Shown here piece by piece: positions 43,353 to 54,820 of a stretch of 64,000 bases of DNA. The notes beneath the pieces were generated by a model. The model was not told where the DNA came from, did no database searches, and was given only the letters and a program-made list of their open reading frames with translations. A program made the position numbers and the translations under genes. Each line of letters opens with the position of its first letter. Position 1 is the stretch's first letter. The DNA comes from Auricularia sp. M13 (taxonomy: Eukaryota; Basidiomycota; Agaricomycetes; Auriculariales; Auriculariaceae): the NCBI GenBank assembly GCA_037042915.1, contig CM073200.1, forward strand, positions 558,001-622,000. Direction: 5' to 3'.

Positions 43353-46027
43353 TCAATGGTGCAGCGCAGGAGAGCAGCTAATGCTCTCGTACAGAGATGC
43401 GAATGAGAACTCGTGCGGTTGCGATAGCTGAAGTAAGAAATCGAAATTGATGTTGGCTACGGGTGGATCATATGCCTCGTCCCTGAACGGGCGCTCAAAG
43501 CATAAAAGATGTAGCGTGTTGTACTTTGCAAAACGTGGACGTGTCTTTTCGCGCTTACCGCGAGAGTGCCCTGGATCGAGCAATATCCGGGGAAGCGACT
43601 TCAGTATCGCGATCAGTTGCGCCTGTGCCTCCGGATCCTGAACAGAGCTGAGCATGTAACTATCGTCACAGGAGGGATCATACCGTTTTATAAAAATCTT
43701 CGGGGCTGGAGGGCACGACACGAGTGTGACGCCGTGCACGGGTCGAAGCAAAAGGATCCGCATGCACACAGATAAGCACGTTGTAGTCATGCACTTCAAG
43801 CATAACTAGCAGGTCGGCACCCAAGGTAGGGTCTGGAATTAAGAAAGGCTGAGATGCGTGATGCAACCAGTGGAAGACGTCCGCCGGGGAAGTGGCACAG
43901 CGAATGAGATTCGCGGTTCCGCGATCGGGACTGACTTTGGTAAAACACGAACTCTCTCCGACGCTTGGAAGGACGACGCGAGCGGCGTGGTGAGCCCACG
44001 GCGGTTTCCGGCCCGGAAAGAGCAGCACGGTGTCGAGCGTCGGGGCAGCACGGAAGGCCTCCATAAGACAAGGTGCGAGCCCTTCGATGAATGCGACACT
44101 GCGAAGTGAATATGTCGCATTGCCGTCTGACCGGCGGCGGCGAATGATACCGAGGATTCCGTACTTGGGGGAAGATGCAAGCCAGCGTGCGAGACAGAGG
44201 AAAATGAACGGTTCGAAGATGATAGCCTCCTCGGCAGAGGACGTATACAAAGCAAGTGCCAAACGGACAAGATCCCGACTATGTGACTTGGTGGTTGTCG
44301 GGAGTCTATGAACTGCGAATGTCAAGACAGATTTCCGAAGGACGAGGGCAGCTGGAGATTCTAGTGCTTGTGAGCGGGGTATGAAACGAGATGATGTACG
44401 CACCCTCGGCCTGCTCGTCCTGAATGATCAGGTTGTAGTTCGTGGCGAGATTGCTGTAAAGAACGGAAAATCCGGGCCTCTGATACCCTGTCAATCGGTA
44501 CAGCAGATTGTCCATCACGCGGACGATGTTGCGAACACCGAACCTGAGCGTAAGCATGACGAGTACAGCAATGACACGGTGCCTGGGAAGAATATTAGAT
44601 CAAGATAGCATGTCCAAAATATCATGGGACATACCTTCCGTGTAGCCAGTGATAAACTAGCTCGCAATTGTCGTTCGAAACATCGTCACCGAGAAAATGG
44701 CGCAAATATGTGCTGCATTGCTGAAGCGATGCAAAGTGACCGAACGAATGGTAGTGTCGCACAGACTTCTCCACAGACGCTGACGCCTGGAGTGCTTCCG
44801 AGACGACGGCGAGGTCGAATTGAACGCCGGAGAGAACAAAGCGAGCAGCAGGGAAGCTATTGCCCAAGCAGATAACCAGTTCGCGGAGGACGGGGGCATG
44901 TCGGCGGTTATCTGCGACGGCGAAGGCGAAGCGGCACCTATTCAACAGCACTTGCGCTTCGTCGATGACGATGAACGAGAATAGTGATACCAGTTCGGCA
45001 GGAACAGTGGCATATAGCCGAGTAATGTCATCATCGTCTAGAGAGCTCAGCGCAGAAAGCATATGTTGGAAAACATCGTCGTATAGCAACACACCCGGAC
45101 GCAACTGTATCATTAGCCATTTGGATCTGGCTTCGTGTTCTGGGATTCGGCGCTCGGCAACGAGCTTTCTAAACTCGTTGAATAAGAGCAAACGCGCCAG
45201 AATTAAGCGTCGGAAGAAAAATCGTGCGAGACGCCGATTTTGCTCCAGAGCATCATGTGGTGCCTGCGAGGGGCGGGTTGGCAGCGGTATATCTGATGTG
45301 AACCCCGCGCCGAATTTCCATGCGCGGGACATGTCGGAGAGGCAGTCTCCGACGTCCATGGAGCCGTATGGGTCCGACGCGTAATCCGCATAGCAGGTCA
45401 AGTAAATGCCCCAATGGCGCGAAAGAATTTCGAAGCTCATACGTGTTTTCCCCGTGCCTGACGCGTTCGACAGGTACCTATTAAGTGTCGTGAGGTATGC
45501 TGACGCGTAATTCCGCAATCCACATACACGTGGTCATTGCCGGACAGCACGTCGTCCATGCGAACCGAAAAGAAGGGATCCAGCGAGTCCAGGTGCCCGA
45601 GCCGATACAGCAACATGTCCGGATTACCGTACGACGGCGACCGTAGCATGCCTAGAGCCTTGAGGCGAGGGTGATCACAGGCATTCCAGGCAGGAACCTC
45701 GTCCTCGACCTCGACTGGTTCCCAGACAGGATGGGGGCATTCTCCGTCCAAGAACTGGCGCATAAGTAGAGCCCAAGTCCGGATCTTATATTTAATACCG
45801 CCAGGGTTATCTGCGCCTGCCTCAGAGTCAGTCTCGCTCGACGCTGTTGGAACAAAGTATTCAGTAGAGGTCCAACACGGTTCAAAGAGGCGAGCCGCAC
45901 TATATCCAGAGGAATTATCGACAATCTCGTCGTCGGGCATAGCGCACAGCTTGCGCACAAGAATCTGTGCCGCTCCGATCCAGCGCGTCGGAGGTTGAGT
46001 GACGAGGCGTGTTTGCAACTCCGCCAT
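43353..46027 (-). CDS. P-loop ATPase plus nuclease-like protein (Crinkler/RHS-type effector-like), copy B
   Basis: Five exons, complement of 43353..43637, 43684..44312, 44404..44582, 44635..45477 and 45528..46027, give 811 residues. Like copy A it has PDMLLYRLG, then Walker A YLSNASGTGKTR, Walker B FIVIDEAQ, a conserved ATPase tail (SFGHFASLQQ...LRHFLG; compare copy A FGEQGTAETV...LLRFFG) and, after LTGYQRPG, the C-terminal block. There GADLLVML is kept, but the Q-x-K core of copy A is replaced: CVQSK becomes CVHAD, so the catalytic lysine is missing. The last part is uncertain: a GTAAGC donor at about 43561 would use an acceptor at a non-multiple-of-three distance, so I left the frame unspliced. 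The two genes are head-to-tail and clearly related but strongly diverged. Confidence 0.68.
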
Positions 46028-46340
46028 GGTCGGACTTCATTGCGCGTATGTATTCTCAGTGCGCCCAAAATGCGTCGTCAGCTTTGGCGCCGACGCCTCT
46101 TTCGACGCGAGTGCTCGTGCGCGTTGCGGGAGCCCGAATTTTTAGCTGGTACGCGCACGAGTACAGTAGCAGTTTAGCTCCCCGCTGCTCCGCATGACAG
46201 CGACTGGTCAGTGCCTGGTCCTGCAGTCGTCCTCCCACTCCCGAACCGTCTCCCAAACCGGCTCGGGATCCGACGCGATTTTTTTTTGTAGTATAGATAT
46301 AGTATTACTCGACCTCCACCAATGAAAGTAAATGTCCAAT
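46028..46340. other. Intergenic, nothing seen
   Basis: About 310 bases upstream of the ATPase-nuclease copy B start codon, containing a run of thymines near 46280. No gene recognised. Confidence 0.35.
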
Positions 46341-47190
46341 CTACTCCCGCGCAGGAGTAGCTCCCTGCAGGATGTCTTGTAGAACTTCAACGCCACCATA
46401 TCCGAGCGCAGTGGCGACACCAACAGCCACAGCGCCGACGTCTTTCATCAGCCGAAAAGCAGCATGGTCTCCAACGCCTCCAGCGCCAATGATAGCGACG
46501 TCCTTGACCGTCAAGCACTCGTCCAGCATGTTGCACAACGAAAACACATTGCCCAGCGCCAGCGGGTGGAACATTGCGCCTGAGAGCGCGCCATGCAGAA
46601 ACGGTTCCAGCCCCGGACAACTTGGCAATTGCTCTCACGCTCGCACTGCCGAATGGCCCCTTGACAAGCTGCCTCACTCTCTGAATGCATGGGATTATAG
46701 GCGTACAATCACAGCACATAATCAGCTTTGCTTCGGGCTGTCCATCGACCTTCTCGTTGCGGTTTGAAGCCCACGGCGCACACAAACTGCCCTTCGCCAT
46801 ACTATTGTAGAACGCGATGGTCTCGCGGAGAAATTCTGCCCAAAGGGCTCAGCTCGTATACAGCGTCTTCCTTCGCCCAGCTTCCCAATATTCGGTACGG
46901 TGCGTCTATGTATATCTCCAGGCGACCTCATCGAGCCACCCGAGTGAGCTTCTGTCAAACCTGTAGCCACCGGAAGAGTAACCTTAGGATCTCGTCTATC
47001 TGACTTAGACATGCGGTCATTACAGTCTGGCATTGTGGTCGTAACGGCGCTGGACGTGCACTAAATTCAGAGGAGCTGCTCCCGAAAGGATCCTGCATAG
47101 GTATTCCAACCGTGACGCTATTCACTGGGCAAAGCTTTGATGATTTGCACTGATAGGGAATGAGAATCTCAAGGGGTTCCTCATGCATCC
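46341..47190 (-). pseudogene. Degenerate dihydroorotate dehydrogenase-like fragment
   Basis: The last 90 codons read GALSGAMFHPLALGNVF...VKDVAIIGAGGVGD...RLMKDVGAVAVGVATALG, which resembles the C-terminal FMN-binding part of class 1 dihydroorotate dehydrogenases (GLAG...HPLALGNV...IIGVGGV...VGAGTALG). Upstream, the similarity jumps between frames (AFYNSMAKG near 46800; MQDPFGSSSSEF near 47090), stops interrupt every frame, and the N-terminal catalytic half is not identifiable. I read this as a decayed gene copy. A heavily spliced active gene is less likely because no consistent splice sites connect the pieces. Confidence 0.45.
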
Positions 47191-47265
47191 TGAAGCATTA
47201 TAGTATCGTAAGGGTTCTAGTAGTACTTGATCACCTGAGTAATCCTAGATGGCGGCCACACTCCG

Positions 47266-49661
47266 TCAAGGAGAGAACAGGTCAGGCCACTCCGCCACGA
47301 CGGAAGCGAGCACATCCTTGGTCCCGACAGCCTCGCGCTCGCCAAGGTCCCTCAGCTGCAACTTGGCCGTCTGCCACTGCAGCTGGAACCCCAGGAGCTG
47401 GTTGCCGACCGCGGTGGTGTTGAACGGCGTGCCGGCGGCGACGACGCTCTCGAGGTAGGCGAAGAAGATGCGCCAGCGCTCGGCGTAGTACGTCGAGACG
47501 AGGCCGGCCCACGCCTTGGAGCCGTAGTCGTTGATCTCGCCGTTCGGGCCCCAGAGCGTGATCTGGTTGCGCGCGTTGTACTCGAAGAAGTCCTCCGTGC
47601 CCGCATCAGCATGCGCCCATGCGCGAGCGTCCTTGATCCACTTCTTCAGCGAGAAGTGCGGGCTGGTGCGCAGCACGCGGTCGAGCGCCGCGAGCACGCC
47701 GAGCATCCGCGCGCCCTTGTCGTGGATGCGCTTCGCGGCGGCCGCGCACGTCGTGCCCGCGCCCGAGCCCGCGTTGTACGTCGCGACGAGGTCGTCGTAC
47801 TGCGCGCTGAACGCGTTGCTCAGCACCTGCCGCGCCACATCGACGCGGTCGAACTCGTACGCCGGGTTGTCGAGCCACAGCGCGGGCATGTGCGTCGCTG
47901 CCTCGTCGAAGAGGACGTGCGCGCACCAGCGCCGCCGGGTCACGTGATCGTCGTCGGGTGGTGTCCCGTGCGGTTCGCGATGCCCGTCAGCGCGGGCCGC
48001 AGCTCGAACACGGACTTGGTGACGGCGTTCGACGCGAGGTGCGTGTTGTTGTACACCGTCGTGCGCAGGATGTCCCACGCGTTGTACAGCGCGGGCGGGA
48101 GGGGCCGCCTGCGCTGTAGCGCGCGCGTGACCCACGCGCGGAAGTAGGACGCGGTGTCGATGGGCGTGCGCAACCATGCCTGCGAGAGCAGCAAATCGTA
48201 CATGATCTCGTTGCCCTCCTGGCCCTCCATCGTCAGGCCAAAGCCGACAAGCGACGGCGACTGCTCGAGCGCCTCGACGGCGTTGACGGTGACGTTCATG
48301 ACCTGGCCGTACAGGCCGAGGTTGCCGCCGTAGTCGTGCAGCTGGCACCAGATCCAGGGCTTGCCGTAGTACGAGCTCGTGCGCTGCCACTGCGGCTCGC
48401 TCTCGGAGAAGAGGTCGAGGATGAGCATGTCCTCGTTCCGCTCGACGCCGCCGAGGAAGGCCTCGACGCGCGCGTTCGTCCAGAAGTCGCGGTTGGAGAA
48501 GAACAGCCAGCCCTGCATGAGCCAGATGGCCTCGGGGTCGGCGGCCTTGAGAGACTGCCAGGTGCTGCGCGAGACGTCGCGGAGGTAGTCCACGTCGTCC
48601 TTCAGCGGGTCGTTTTCGTTGTATTGGTCGAGCGTGTAGATGTGGGAGACATTACCGTATGCTGCGGCCTGCTTCTCGAGGAAGCTCTTCTGGATGCTCG
48701 CGAACGCAGGGTCAAACGGCTCGAGGAACGTGACGCGTGTCAAGGCGTCCGGGAAGCCGCTCCAGCTGGAGCCGTTAACAACGCTGGCGCCCGGCAGCAC
48801 GCGAGAGATGGCGCGAGGGACAAAGCCCGTGAACGCAGGGAGCACGGGGTCATGCCGAGCTCGACCATGCGTTTTACGATCTTTTTGTAGCTCGAATTGG
48901 TCGCCGATCCAGGCCATGGGAAGCTCGGAGCCCGTGGGCCAGGAGCCCTGAATGTTCCCAAAGCGGTTCCATGCCAGGAAAGCTGGGCCACTGAGGAACG
49001 AAGCGATTTCATCGTGCGTGAGGCCGATCTCGGCGAAGACGTCGTAGATGATGCGCTCTACGCCGACCCAGGCCAAAGGCAGGTTGACACCCCGCAGGGC
49101 AAGCCAGTCAAGTTCGAGCTCCCAGTCAGACCAAGTCCAGAAAGCCGTCGTGTACGAGAACGTGACTGAAGACAGTCAGAACTCACGTGACTATGACACT
49201 TGGTCGTGCTCACCCGTGTTGAAATGGTACCTCCAAGGAACAGTGGCCGCACCCGTAAGTTTTCCATTCACGCGGGGCAGGATGAGCGGGGTAAGGTGCA
49301 GGCGAGACCCAATGTACCACCAGATGTCGACATTTACAACATCAGTCAAGTAACGGTGGAGGCTGAGCAAAGTAAATTCTCTGAATACTTACAGGTAAAT
49401 GGACGCGGCTTACCCGGTCGCCAAACCGCTTACGGTGCTCGATTCAATGCGCACGCGTCCAAGCGACGGCGTAGACACTGTATAGGCATCGTAGCCAGTG
49501 CTATTCGGCTGGGATTTCGACAGAATGAAGTCGAAATTGCGCGCGTGGGCGGGGATGCGGCGCTTGACGAGGTCTACAAGGCCTTGAGTGCCCGGCGAGG
49601 ATGCAGCGCCGACAGCGGTTACGGCGGCGATGAAGCCCGCAACAAGCCTAGAGATGCGCAT
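47266..49661 (-). CDS. Alpha-N-acetylglucosaminidase (NAGLU, GH89), with frame damage
   Basis: Exons, complement of 49414..49661, 49214..49362 and 47266..49165. GH89 enzymes remove terminal alpha-linked GlcNAc; in fungi the protein is secreted or vacuolar. A signal peptide (about residues 1-22, ...VTAVGAASS) starts at the ATG at 49661. Conserved blocks include YLTDVVNVDIWW, LDWLALRGVNLPLAWVG, GSWPTGSELPMAWIGDQFELQK, YTLDQYNENDP (catalytic-type glutamate) and GLTMEGQEGNEIMYDLL (second acidic residue), then VDVARQVLSNAF. Two places break the frame: at about 48846-48886 seventeen codons read in a shifted frame between an A-run and a C-run, compensated afterwards; and at about 47919-47945 two 2-base losses leave a net shift into the last 220 codons. 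It is either a pseudogene or a sequence with errors in low-complexity spots. Confidence 0.8.
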
Positions 49662-50064
49662 GGCGAGCGACACTCGTAGACCCTAGCCAACGCGCGCCGA
49701 ACTGATATATGGCACGCCAACAACGCATCACGTGCGCGCGGGCTTCTTTTTGTTACAAAAACAGGCTGACAATCCAATTGATCAACTGTTGGCTCGGGAC
49801 AGCGTCATCGGGCGGGACCAAGAGATACTATACCTATGTGCTGTATTCCGACCGCACACGTGGCTGGGGAAGAACATCGGAGTTCTCCGTCATGCGGCGG
49901 CGACGGATTCACGCTTCTTGCTCCACGAAGGCGCCTCGTCTCAGAGGCTCTCTAGCGGCGCTACGATTGTAGACAACCCTCCCTCGTGCGACGCACTGTG
50001 CTGCCCGACGGCCTGCGCCCGTCCCACATTTTCCGCGCCTGCCGCTCTCTGCTGGCCTACCTGT

Positions 50065-50320
50065 CGTAGAGCGCGGCTTAGCCGTCCCTCGCGTCCGCGC
50101 GCAGAACACACCCTGCCCTCAAGCGCCGTCTTGCGCCCTGGTAGCACGTTTGGCGTAGAGCACGACCCTTCGTTCCTCGCGTCCCGCCCGTGGTCCTCGC
50201 GGTGCTAGCGTAGAGCGCAGTCCTCGAACTGTTCCTCGCGCTTTCTAGGCGTAGAGCGCGGATTCCGTTCCTCGCGCCCCTTCGACGTAGAGCACGGACT
50301 GCCGTTCCTCGCGTCTGCTT
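50065..50320. repeat. Degenerate minisatellite
   Basis: At least five units beginning CGTAGAGCRC and containing GTTCCTCGCG or a close variant, with unit length varying from about 36 to 90 bases. Units start near 50065, 50155, 50210, 50250 and 50288. No coding potential. Confidence 0.65.
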
Positions 50321-50819
50321 TGTGTGGTATCACACCGCTTGCACCACACCGAGTAATATACCCCAGAGTGTGCCACTGCCGCTCTTTGCTTGCCTCAAGC
50401 CGGCTCGGAGGACTACGATTTAAATGAGCTGTTAGCACCATTTCGCTGCTAGTGGAGACATCCACCGGCCAAGAAACTTGCTCGCCCTCGTGCACGAGCT
50501 TGCACATTTTCGTGCATCGCCGGTCCTGCAAGCTTGGGGTTTGTTGATTCCCATATCGGGTAACTATACAGTTCGGGATCCTCCGGCTCAATGAGCCGGA
50601 ACATCTCGGACGGCGCAATTAGTGTTCTCTTGCGCCAATTGAGGCTATTCAGATGAGCCTTTGCTTTAGGCACAAACTGAGAGTGCAGCTAGTGGATGGT
50701 GAGAGGCGTTGACCCCCGCCATGCACTTGCTGGACATGTATTGGCGGCGCCCTGTCGGTGATTCCGCACTCGTGGTAGTCAGGGAGTTATATGTTGGTGA
50801 GGAGAACCGATCCTTCATT

Positions 50820-50853
50820 CCTCAGGGGTTTTTTCTCGTTTTTTCCCCTGAGG
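50820..50853. other. Hairpin with T-rich loop
   Basis: CCTCAGGGG and CCCCTGAGG are perfect inverted 9-mers separated by 16 bases, T-run, CTCG, T-run. Slightly further out GTCAGG/CCTGAC words are also inverted. It could be a remnant of a small inverted-repeat element; a role in RNA processing is not supported by a neighbouring gene. Confidence 0.4.
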
Positions 50854-51586
50854 TTTTACCTGACTGCCTGCTTGGGTGAACCCAAGCCGGCGAGTGTGTC
50901 ATCCTGACTGGGACCGGGAATACAGCAGCAGTGTCTGTCGGGAAAAACTACCGCACAGGAGACTAGTTGCATGGGTGGGAGGGTTGGTATTCCGGAATGT
51001 AGTGCATTTTATGTATTTACGTTCCGAAGCGGAGGCAGTCCAGATGGGCCCACCAGCTCCGAATCTACCTACCTACCTACCCAACTCTACGCAATCATCC
51101 TACCCTCAAAATTCCGAGCTGTGAGACTGGGCAGGATTTCAACTCAAGTTGCCGGAAGCTGTTCCATATAATACCACCCTCATCAGCGATCATTCCGTCA
51201 CGTGTGCTCCATGCCACGAACTGCAAAATACTGAACCGCTCGCAGAAACCCGTTCCAGTCCCTTTCTGTCACGTCCCGTACGCGCAATTTACTATTTGTA
51301 CTACCTAGAAGATATCGCTCAGCTCTCCCACGATACTACGGAGCGTCTCACCCTCACCCATACTCGAAACGTCCTGTGAAGCGTGCGGGAATCTCCCACT
51401 GGCAGCACATCGCAGCATGTGATGGGCGAGTAACTTAGAGCACGAAATTCGCCAGATGCGGAAGCGCAGCAGGTTCAGGCCCGTGCGTACCATGTAGTCC
51501 GCGGAGGGAGCAGCAGAGATCAGGAATCGCCGCGCGCCAACCCCAGCGCAGCCTCAAAGGTCGAAGAGTTAGCGCGTTAGCTGAGA

Positions 51587-51947
51587 CCTGGCCGCGCCGG
51601 ACATTCCAGGCTAAGCTGTATAATCGCGGTGACGACAAAAGCCACTGTTGGGCATCGACTGCTTACATTATTGGAGGACCTGTCAGCCTACCAAGAATGC
51701 ACCTCAGAAAGACTCCGCATAACCCTGACGCTCCTTCAAAGATTCACCGGTTCGCAAAAAAGCTTGCAGTCCCCCATGGCGGTGGCAGTCAAAGCCTCGG
51801 AGTTAACCGAAACGCGTCTTGCTTCCGGGAATCCCGTTCAAGCAAACCGCTTCTTCGAAATTTCACCTTTTCGACGCCACCTCCAGCACTGCCCTTATGC
51901 TTAAATGATGAAATGAGCGTGGTCTGCGAGGAAGTGCCACTTGCAGT
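51587..51947. repeat. Dispersed ~360-bp repeat, copy 1
   Basis: Strongly similar (estimated above 80% by eye) to the reverse complement of 61886-62255, from CCTGGCCGCGCC through AATCGCGGTGACGAC, CTACCAAGAATGC, CATAACCCTGACGCTCC and TTTCACCTTTTCGACGCCACC to GTGCCACTTGCAGT. No open frame is shared across both copies and no terminal inverted repeats are evident, so it could be a SINE-like or LTR-derived repeat. Confidence 0.7.
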
Positions 51948-52268
51948 TGATCGCTGGTCCAGCAGATGGGCAGCGCTACAGCCGTGCAGCCAAAACGTCA
52001 GTTGAAAAGTGCTTTATCTGACTGATGACGCAAAACCAATATGAGCACCCTCTTTCAGGCGGTCTTAATCTTACTCATATGGCGGCACCATTGAAGCAGC
52101 AGCGACCTGCGTGCCACGTGGCTTTTAACATCAACATTGCCTCGATGGTCCTCATGCAACTCCGCACGAGAATATAGTGAAGCGACCCCAGTTTCACGTA
52201 TGGTACCACAGCAGACCACTCGCCACAGCCAACAATAAACCACCGCCGCTATGTGCCTCTTCCCGGGG

Positions 52269-52274
52269 TATAAG
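52269..52274 (+). promoter_or_regulatory. TATA-like box
   Basis: TATAAG about 95 bases before the ATG at 52364. Confidence 0.4.
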
Positions 52275-52363
52275 AATGCTCTGGCTGGAGCCTGCTCAAG
52301 CTTCATCATCATTTTCCACGACGGTCAGTCCCTGGTATCGGACAGGCCTCTATCATTATCGCC

Positions 52364-53206
52364 ATGTCTTCTCACTCCAACTACGGTCATTTCTCGTCTT
52401 CTGCACCGTCCTCCTATCCGAGGCAGGCACCTCAGCCCTACGCCAGCCATGGGCAGTCGCACGCAGCCCCGCAACGGCCACAACCCTCGTTCCGCCAGCC
52501 GACTCGCAAGAAGAGCAATCCTCCGACCTCCTACCTCGCAGGCAGTCCCCAACTCGAGGGCGTGTCCTATTACAGACATTATACCGCGCCTATTGAAGTC
52601 GGCAGCATCGTTTGGATCTCGTTTCCTGCTGAGTACCTTGTCTCCACGCTGCGCATGGACTCCATGCGAGCGGGAGAGATCTCGAGGCGGCGTTTTCTTG
52701 TCCTTGTAGACTCCGTGGGTCTCCATAACAAGAACGAGATCGGATTCCTCTTCTTGTACCATCGCGCGCCTGCAGCTGCTGGGGACTCGGGTCTGCCGCG
52801 TGCTCTACACCCCCACCCGCGTCATTCTGTTGTCCTCACTGGCAATATTACGACGTCCCATAGTCGGACGTGCATTACCCACGGTCTTCTCGAGCGTGAC
52901 ATGCACATCTGGACGGCGCCACCGATGACTGCTTGGTCAACTGAGGTCTACCCCGGCAATGGAAGCACGGTCTCGGTGGGAGATCGTGCCCTATCCACCA
53001 TCCGGCAGCATGCGGAGGCGGACCTGCACGAGCAGAACGCCGTGTGGACCAAGGCAGCTTACAACGACGGCTTTTTGCACTCGGTCACGTCGGACTACTC
53101 TCAGAAAGTCCATGTCAAGGTCTGGACGAATGCCCATGAATATATTCTCCAAAGCGCCTCCGACCCCGCGATCGTCTTGGGACTTCTGTACAATGGCTCT
53201 CGTTGA
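52364..53206 (+). CDS. Unknown 280-residue protein
   Basis: A single exon. The first 55 residues are low complexity, rich in Ser, Pro, Gln and His, with a basic TRKKSNPP end. The body (from about residue 60) looks like a folded beta-rich domain: EVGSIVWISFPAEYL, RRRFLVLVDSV, IGFLFLYHRAP, SVVLTGNITTSH, VTSDYSQKVHVKVWTNAHEY. No signal peptide or membrane segment. The family is not recognised; similar short regulatory or RNA/protein-interaction domains are common in Agaricomycetes. A TATA box and clean coding length make it likely to be real. Confidence 0.65.
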   Translation: MSSHSNYGHFSSSAPSSYPRQAPQPYASHGQSHAAPQRPQPSFRQPTRKKSNPPTSYLAGSPQLEGVSYYRHYTAPIEVGSIVWISFPAEYLVSTLRMDSMRAGEISRRRFLVLVDSVGLHNKNEIGFLFLYHRAPAAAGDSGLPRALHPHPRHSVVLTGNITTSHSRTCITHGLLERDMHIWTAPPMTAWSTEVYPGNGSTVSVGDRALSTIRQHAEADLHEQNAVWTKAAYNDGFLHSVTSDYSQKVHVKVWTNAHEYILQSASDPAIVLGLLYNGSR

Positions 53207-53537
53207 ATAAGGTAGGTAGGTCTCACTTCTGCGTTCGGCATTTGGTTCTGACGCGCTTTAGGTATCCAGAGAGAGGGTGGCGTAACCGTGGGAGGACAAT
53301 CACACCTTTTGTGCAGTGCGCCAGTTGAGCGCCTTCCACTCTCCCTTTGTTCATAGTGCAGTGCACCAACACACTCCTTCGTCTCCTTAATATTATGATT
53401 TCTTATATTTTGCACGTGAGAAACTGTGAGGCGATGCGACAAATCGTCCGAGAGGAATGATGACAGGGAACGTCAGCATCTTGGTGGCCACCAGTGGCAG
53501 AACCATCGGGTACGTGTTCATCTGGTCCGAGTCACTC
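53207..53537. other. Intergenic between convergent genes, nothing seen
   Basis: About 330 bases; no gene or repeat recognised. Confidence 0.4.
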
Positions 53538-54533
53538 TCACCGTACAGTATACACTCCCGTACTCTCCTGATGGTACCCTAGACACCCCACGCGAATACT
53601 GAGGGGACTCCTCCACTCCCTCTTCTCCAAAACACAATTTACGGCCCTCGCGAACGTGTAGACAGGCTGCCAGCCCAGCTCCTTGATCGCCCGCCTCGAG
53701 TCGTAGACACGATCCAACTTCTCAAAGAATTTCCATCCACGCGACGCATAGGCGTCCGAAAACGGTACCAAGCCCTCCAATACCTCTGGTGCATGTTTTC
53801 CCAATCGTTCCAGGACATCAGGATCCCTGGGGAATGGTGTCGGGGCACTAATAATGTAACGACCCCACTGAATCTCTGGCACGCGCCGGAGCGCGCAGAC
53901 GTGCGCGGTGACGACGTCGTACAGGTCGACGCGGCGGTAGCACAGCTCGTTGACCTTGACGTTCTCGTCCTCGTACGCCTCGCGCACCGCCGCCGAGTCG
54001 TCCAGCTCCGGGAAGAACCGCGCCGTGCGCAACACGACGACGGGCAGCTTGTGCCGCGCGTGGAACAGCGCGCAGATGTCCTCTGCGCACACCTTCGTCA
54101 CGCCGTAGATGTTCTTCGGGACGGGCACGACGTCCTCGTCGATCCACACCGCCGAGCCGCCGGCGACGGCGGGCTGCAGCGCCTTGCCGAACGTCGAAGT
54201 CGTCGAGGTGAAGATAAAGGCTTGCACACCGTACTGCACAGCGAGATCGAGCAGGTTGACTGTGCCCTGCACATTCGTCGAGACGAAGTCCGTCACGGAG
54301 TGAGATTCGACGTGGGGTTTGTGCAATGTCGCCGTGTGGATAATGTGCGTTGGTCGATGTTTCTCGAAGACCGTCTTCAAGAAGTCGAGCGAAGCAATAT
54401 CGCCAACCTCAGTGGTGTGAGCAGCAGGCAGCAGGTCGATTCCGACAGCATCGATGCCCACAGTCGGCAAATGCAGCAGAAGACCCGTGCCCAGATGTCC
54501 AGACGAGCCAGTGACCAGAACCTTAGAAGCCAT
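53538..54533 (-). CDS. NAD(P)-dependent epimerase/dehydratase (extended SDR)
   Basis: A single exon of 331 residues from the ATG at 54533; a longer frame upstream lacks conservation-like sequence. The Rossmann nucleotide-binding motif G-S-S-G-H-L-G is at residues 9-15. The catalytic Y-x3-K is Y143 and K147 (NIYGVTK), with Thr/Ser at about 111-113 completing the triad (FTSTTST). The acidic residue after strand 2 (GIDLLP) favours NAD. VNELCYRRVDLYDVVTAHVCAL and GRYIISAPTPFPRDP are typical of the nucleotide-sugar epimerase-like subgroup, but the substrate cannot be assigned. The C-terminal helix ends in STGVYTVR. The gene is intact. Confidence 0.85.
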   Translation of the reverse strand: MASKVLVTGSSGHLGTGLLLHLPTVGIDAVGIDLLPAAHTTEVGDIASLDFLKTVFEKHRPTHIIHTATLHKPHVESHSVTDFVSTNVQGTVNLLDLAVQYGVQAFIFTSTTSTFGKALQPAVAGGSAVWIDEDVVPVPKNIYGVTKVCAEDICALFHARHKLPVVVLRTARFFPELDDSAAVREAYEDENVKVNELCYRRVDLYDVVTAHVCALRRVPEIQWGRYIISAPTPFPRDPDVLERLGKHAPEVLEGLVPFSDAYASRGWKFFEKLDRVYDSRRAIKELGWQPVYTFARAVNCVLEKREWRSPLSIRVGCLGYHQESTGVYTVR

Positions 54534-54820
54534 AGTGAGAATTAACGGCAAGAATATCTGGTCAAAGGGGGGAAAGGGAAAGCGCTGAGAGTGAGGCCGA
54601 GTCATGCCAAATCTCCAAGATCAATGATGACTCCGCCCATTATGACCAGCCTGAAGTGTGGGAATCCTCGCAAATCCTGGCCGCGCCCCGACCCATACCC
54701 GAGCATGTGGTATCCCACTGTGCACAATCACATCTACAAGCCTATCGTATTCATACATGCACCGTCCTCCTTATTACTGTAAAATATAGCAAAGCAAGAC
54801 CGCCAGCACGCACATTAGCC

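Larger units (their letters stand above)
49662..52268. other. 2.6-kb gene-empty region with repeats
   Basis: No gene could be supported. It holds a degenerate minisatellite (50065-50320), a perfect 9-bp-stem hairpin (50820-50853) and one copy of a dispersed repeat (51587-51947), listed separately. The remaining DNA, for example 50860-51580, has only short unrelated open frames. Confidence 0.45.

Noticed and set aside
43485-43561. A last intron in the ATPase-nuclease copy B gene
   Set aside because: Donor and acceptor look acceptable, but removing the 76 bases shifts the frame to an early stop, whereas the unspliced frame continues into sequence similar to copy A.
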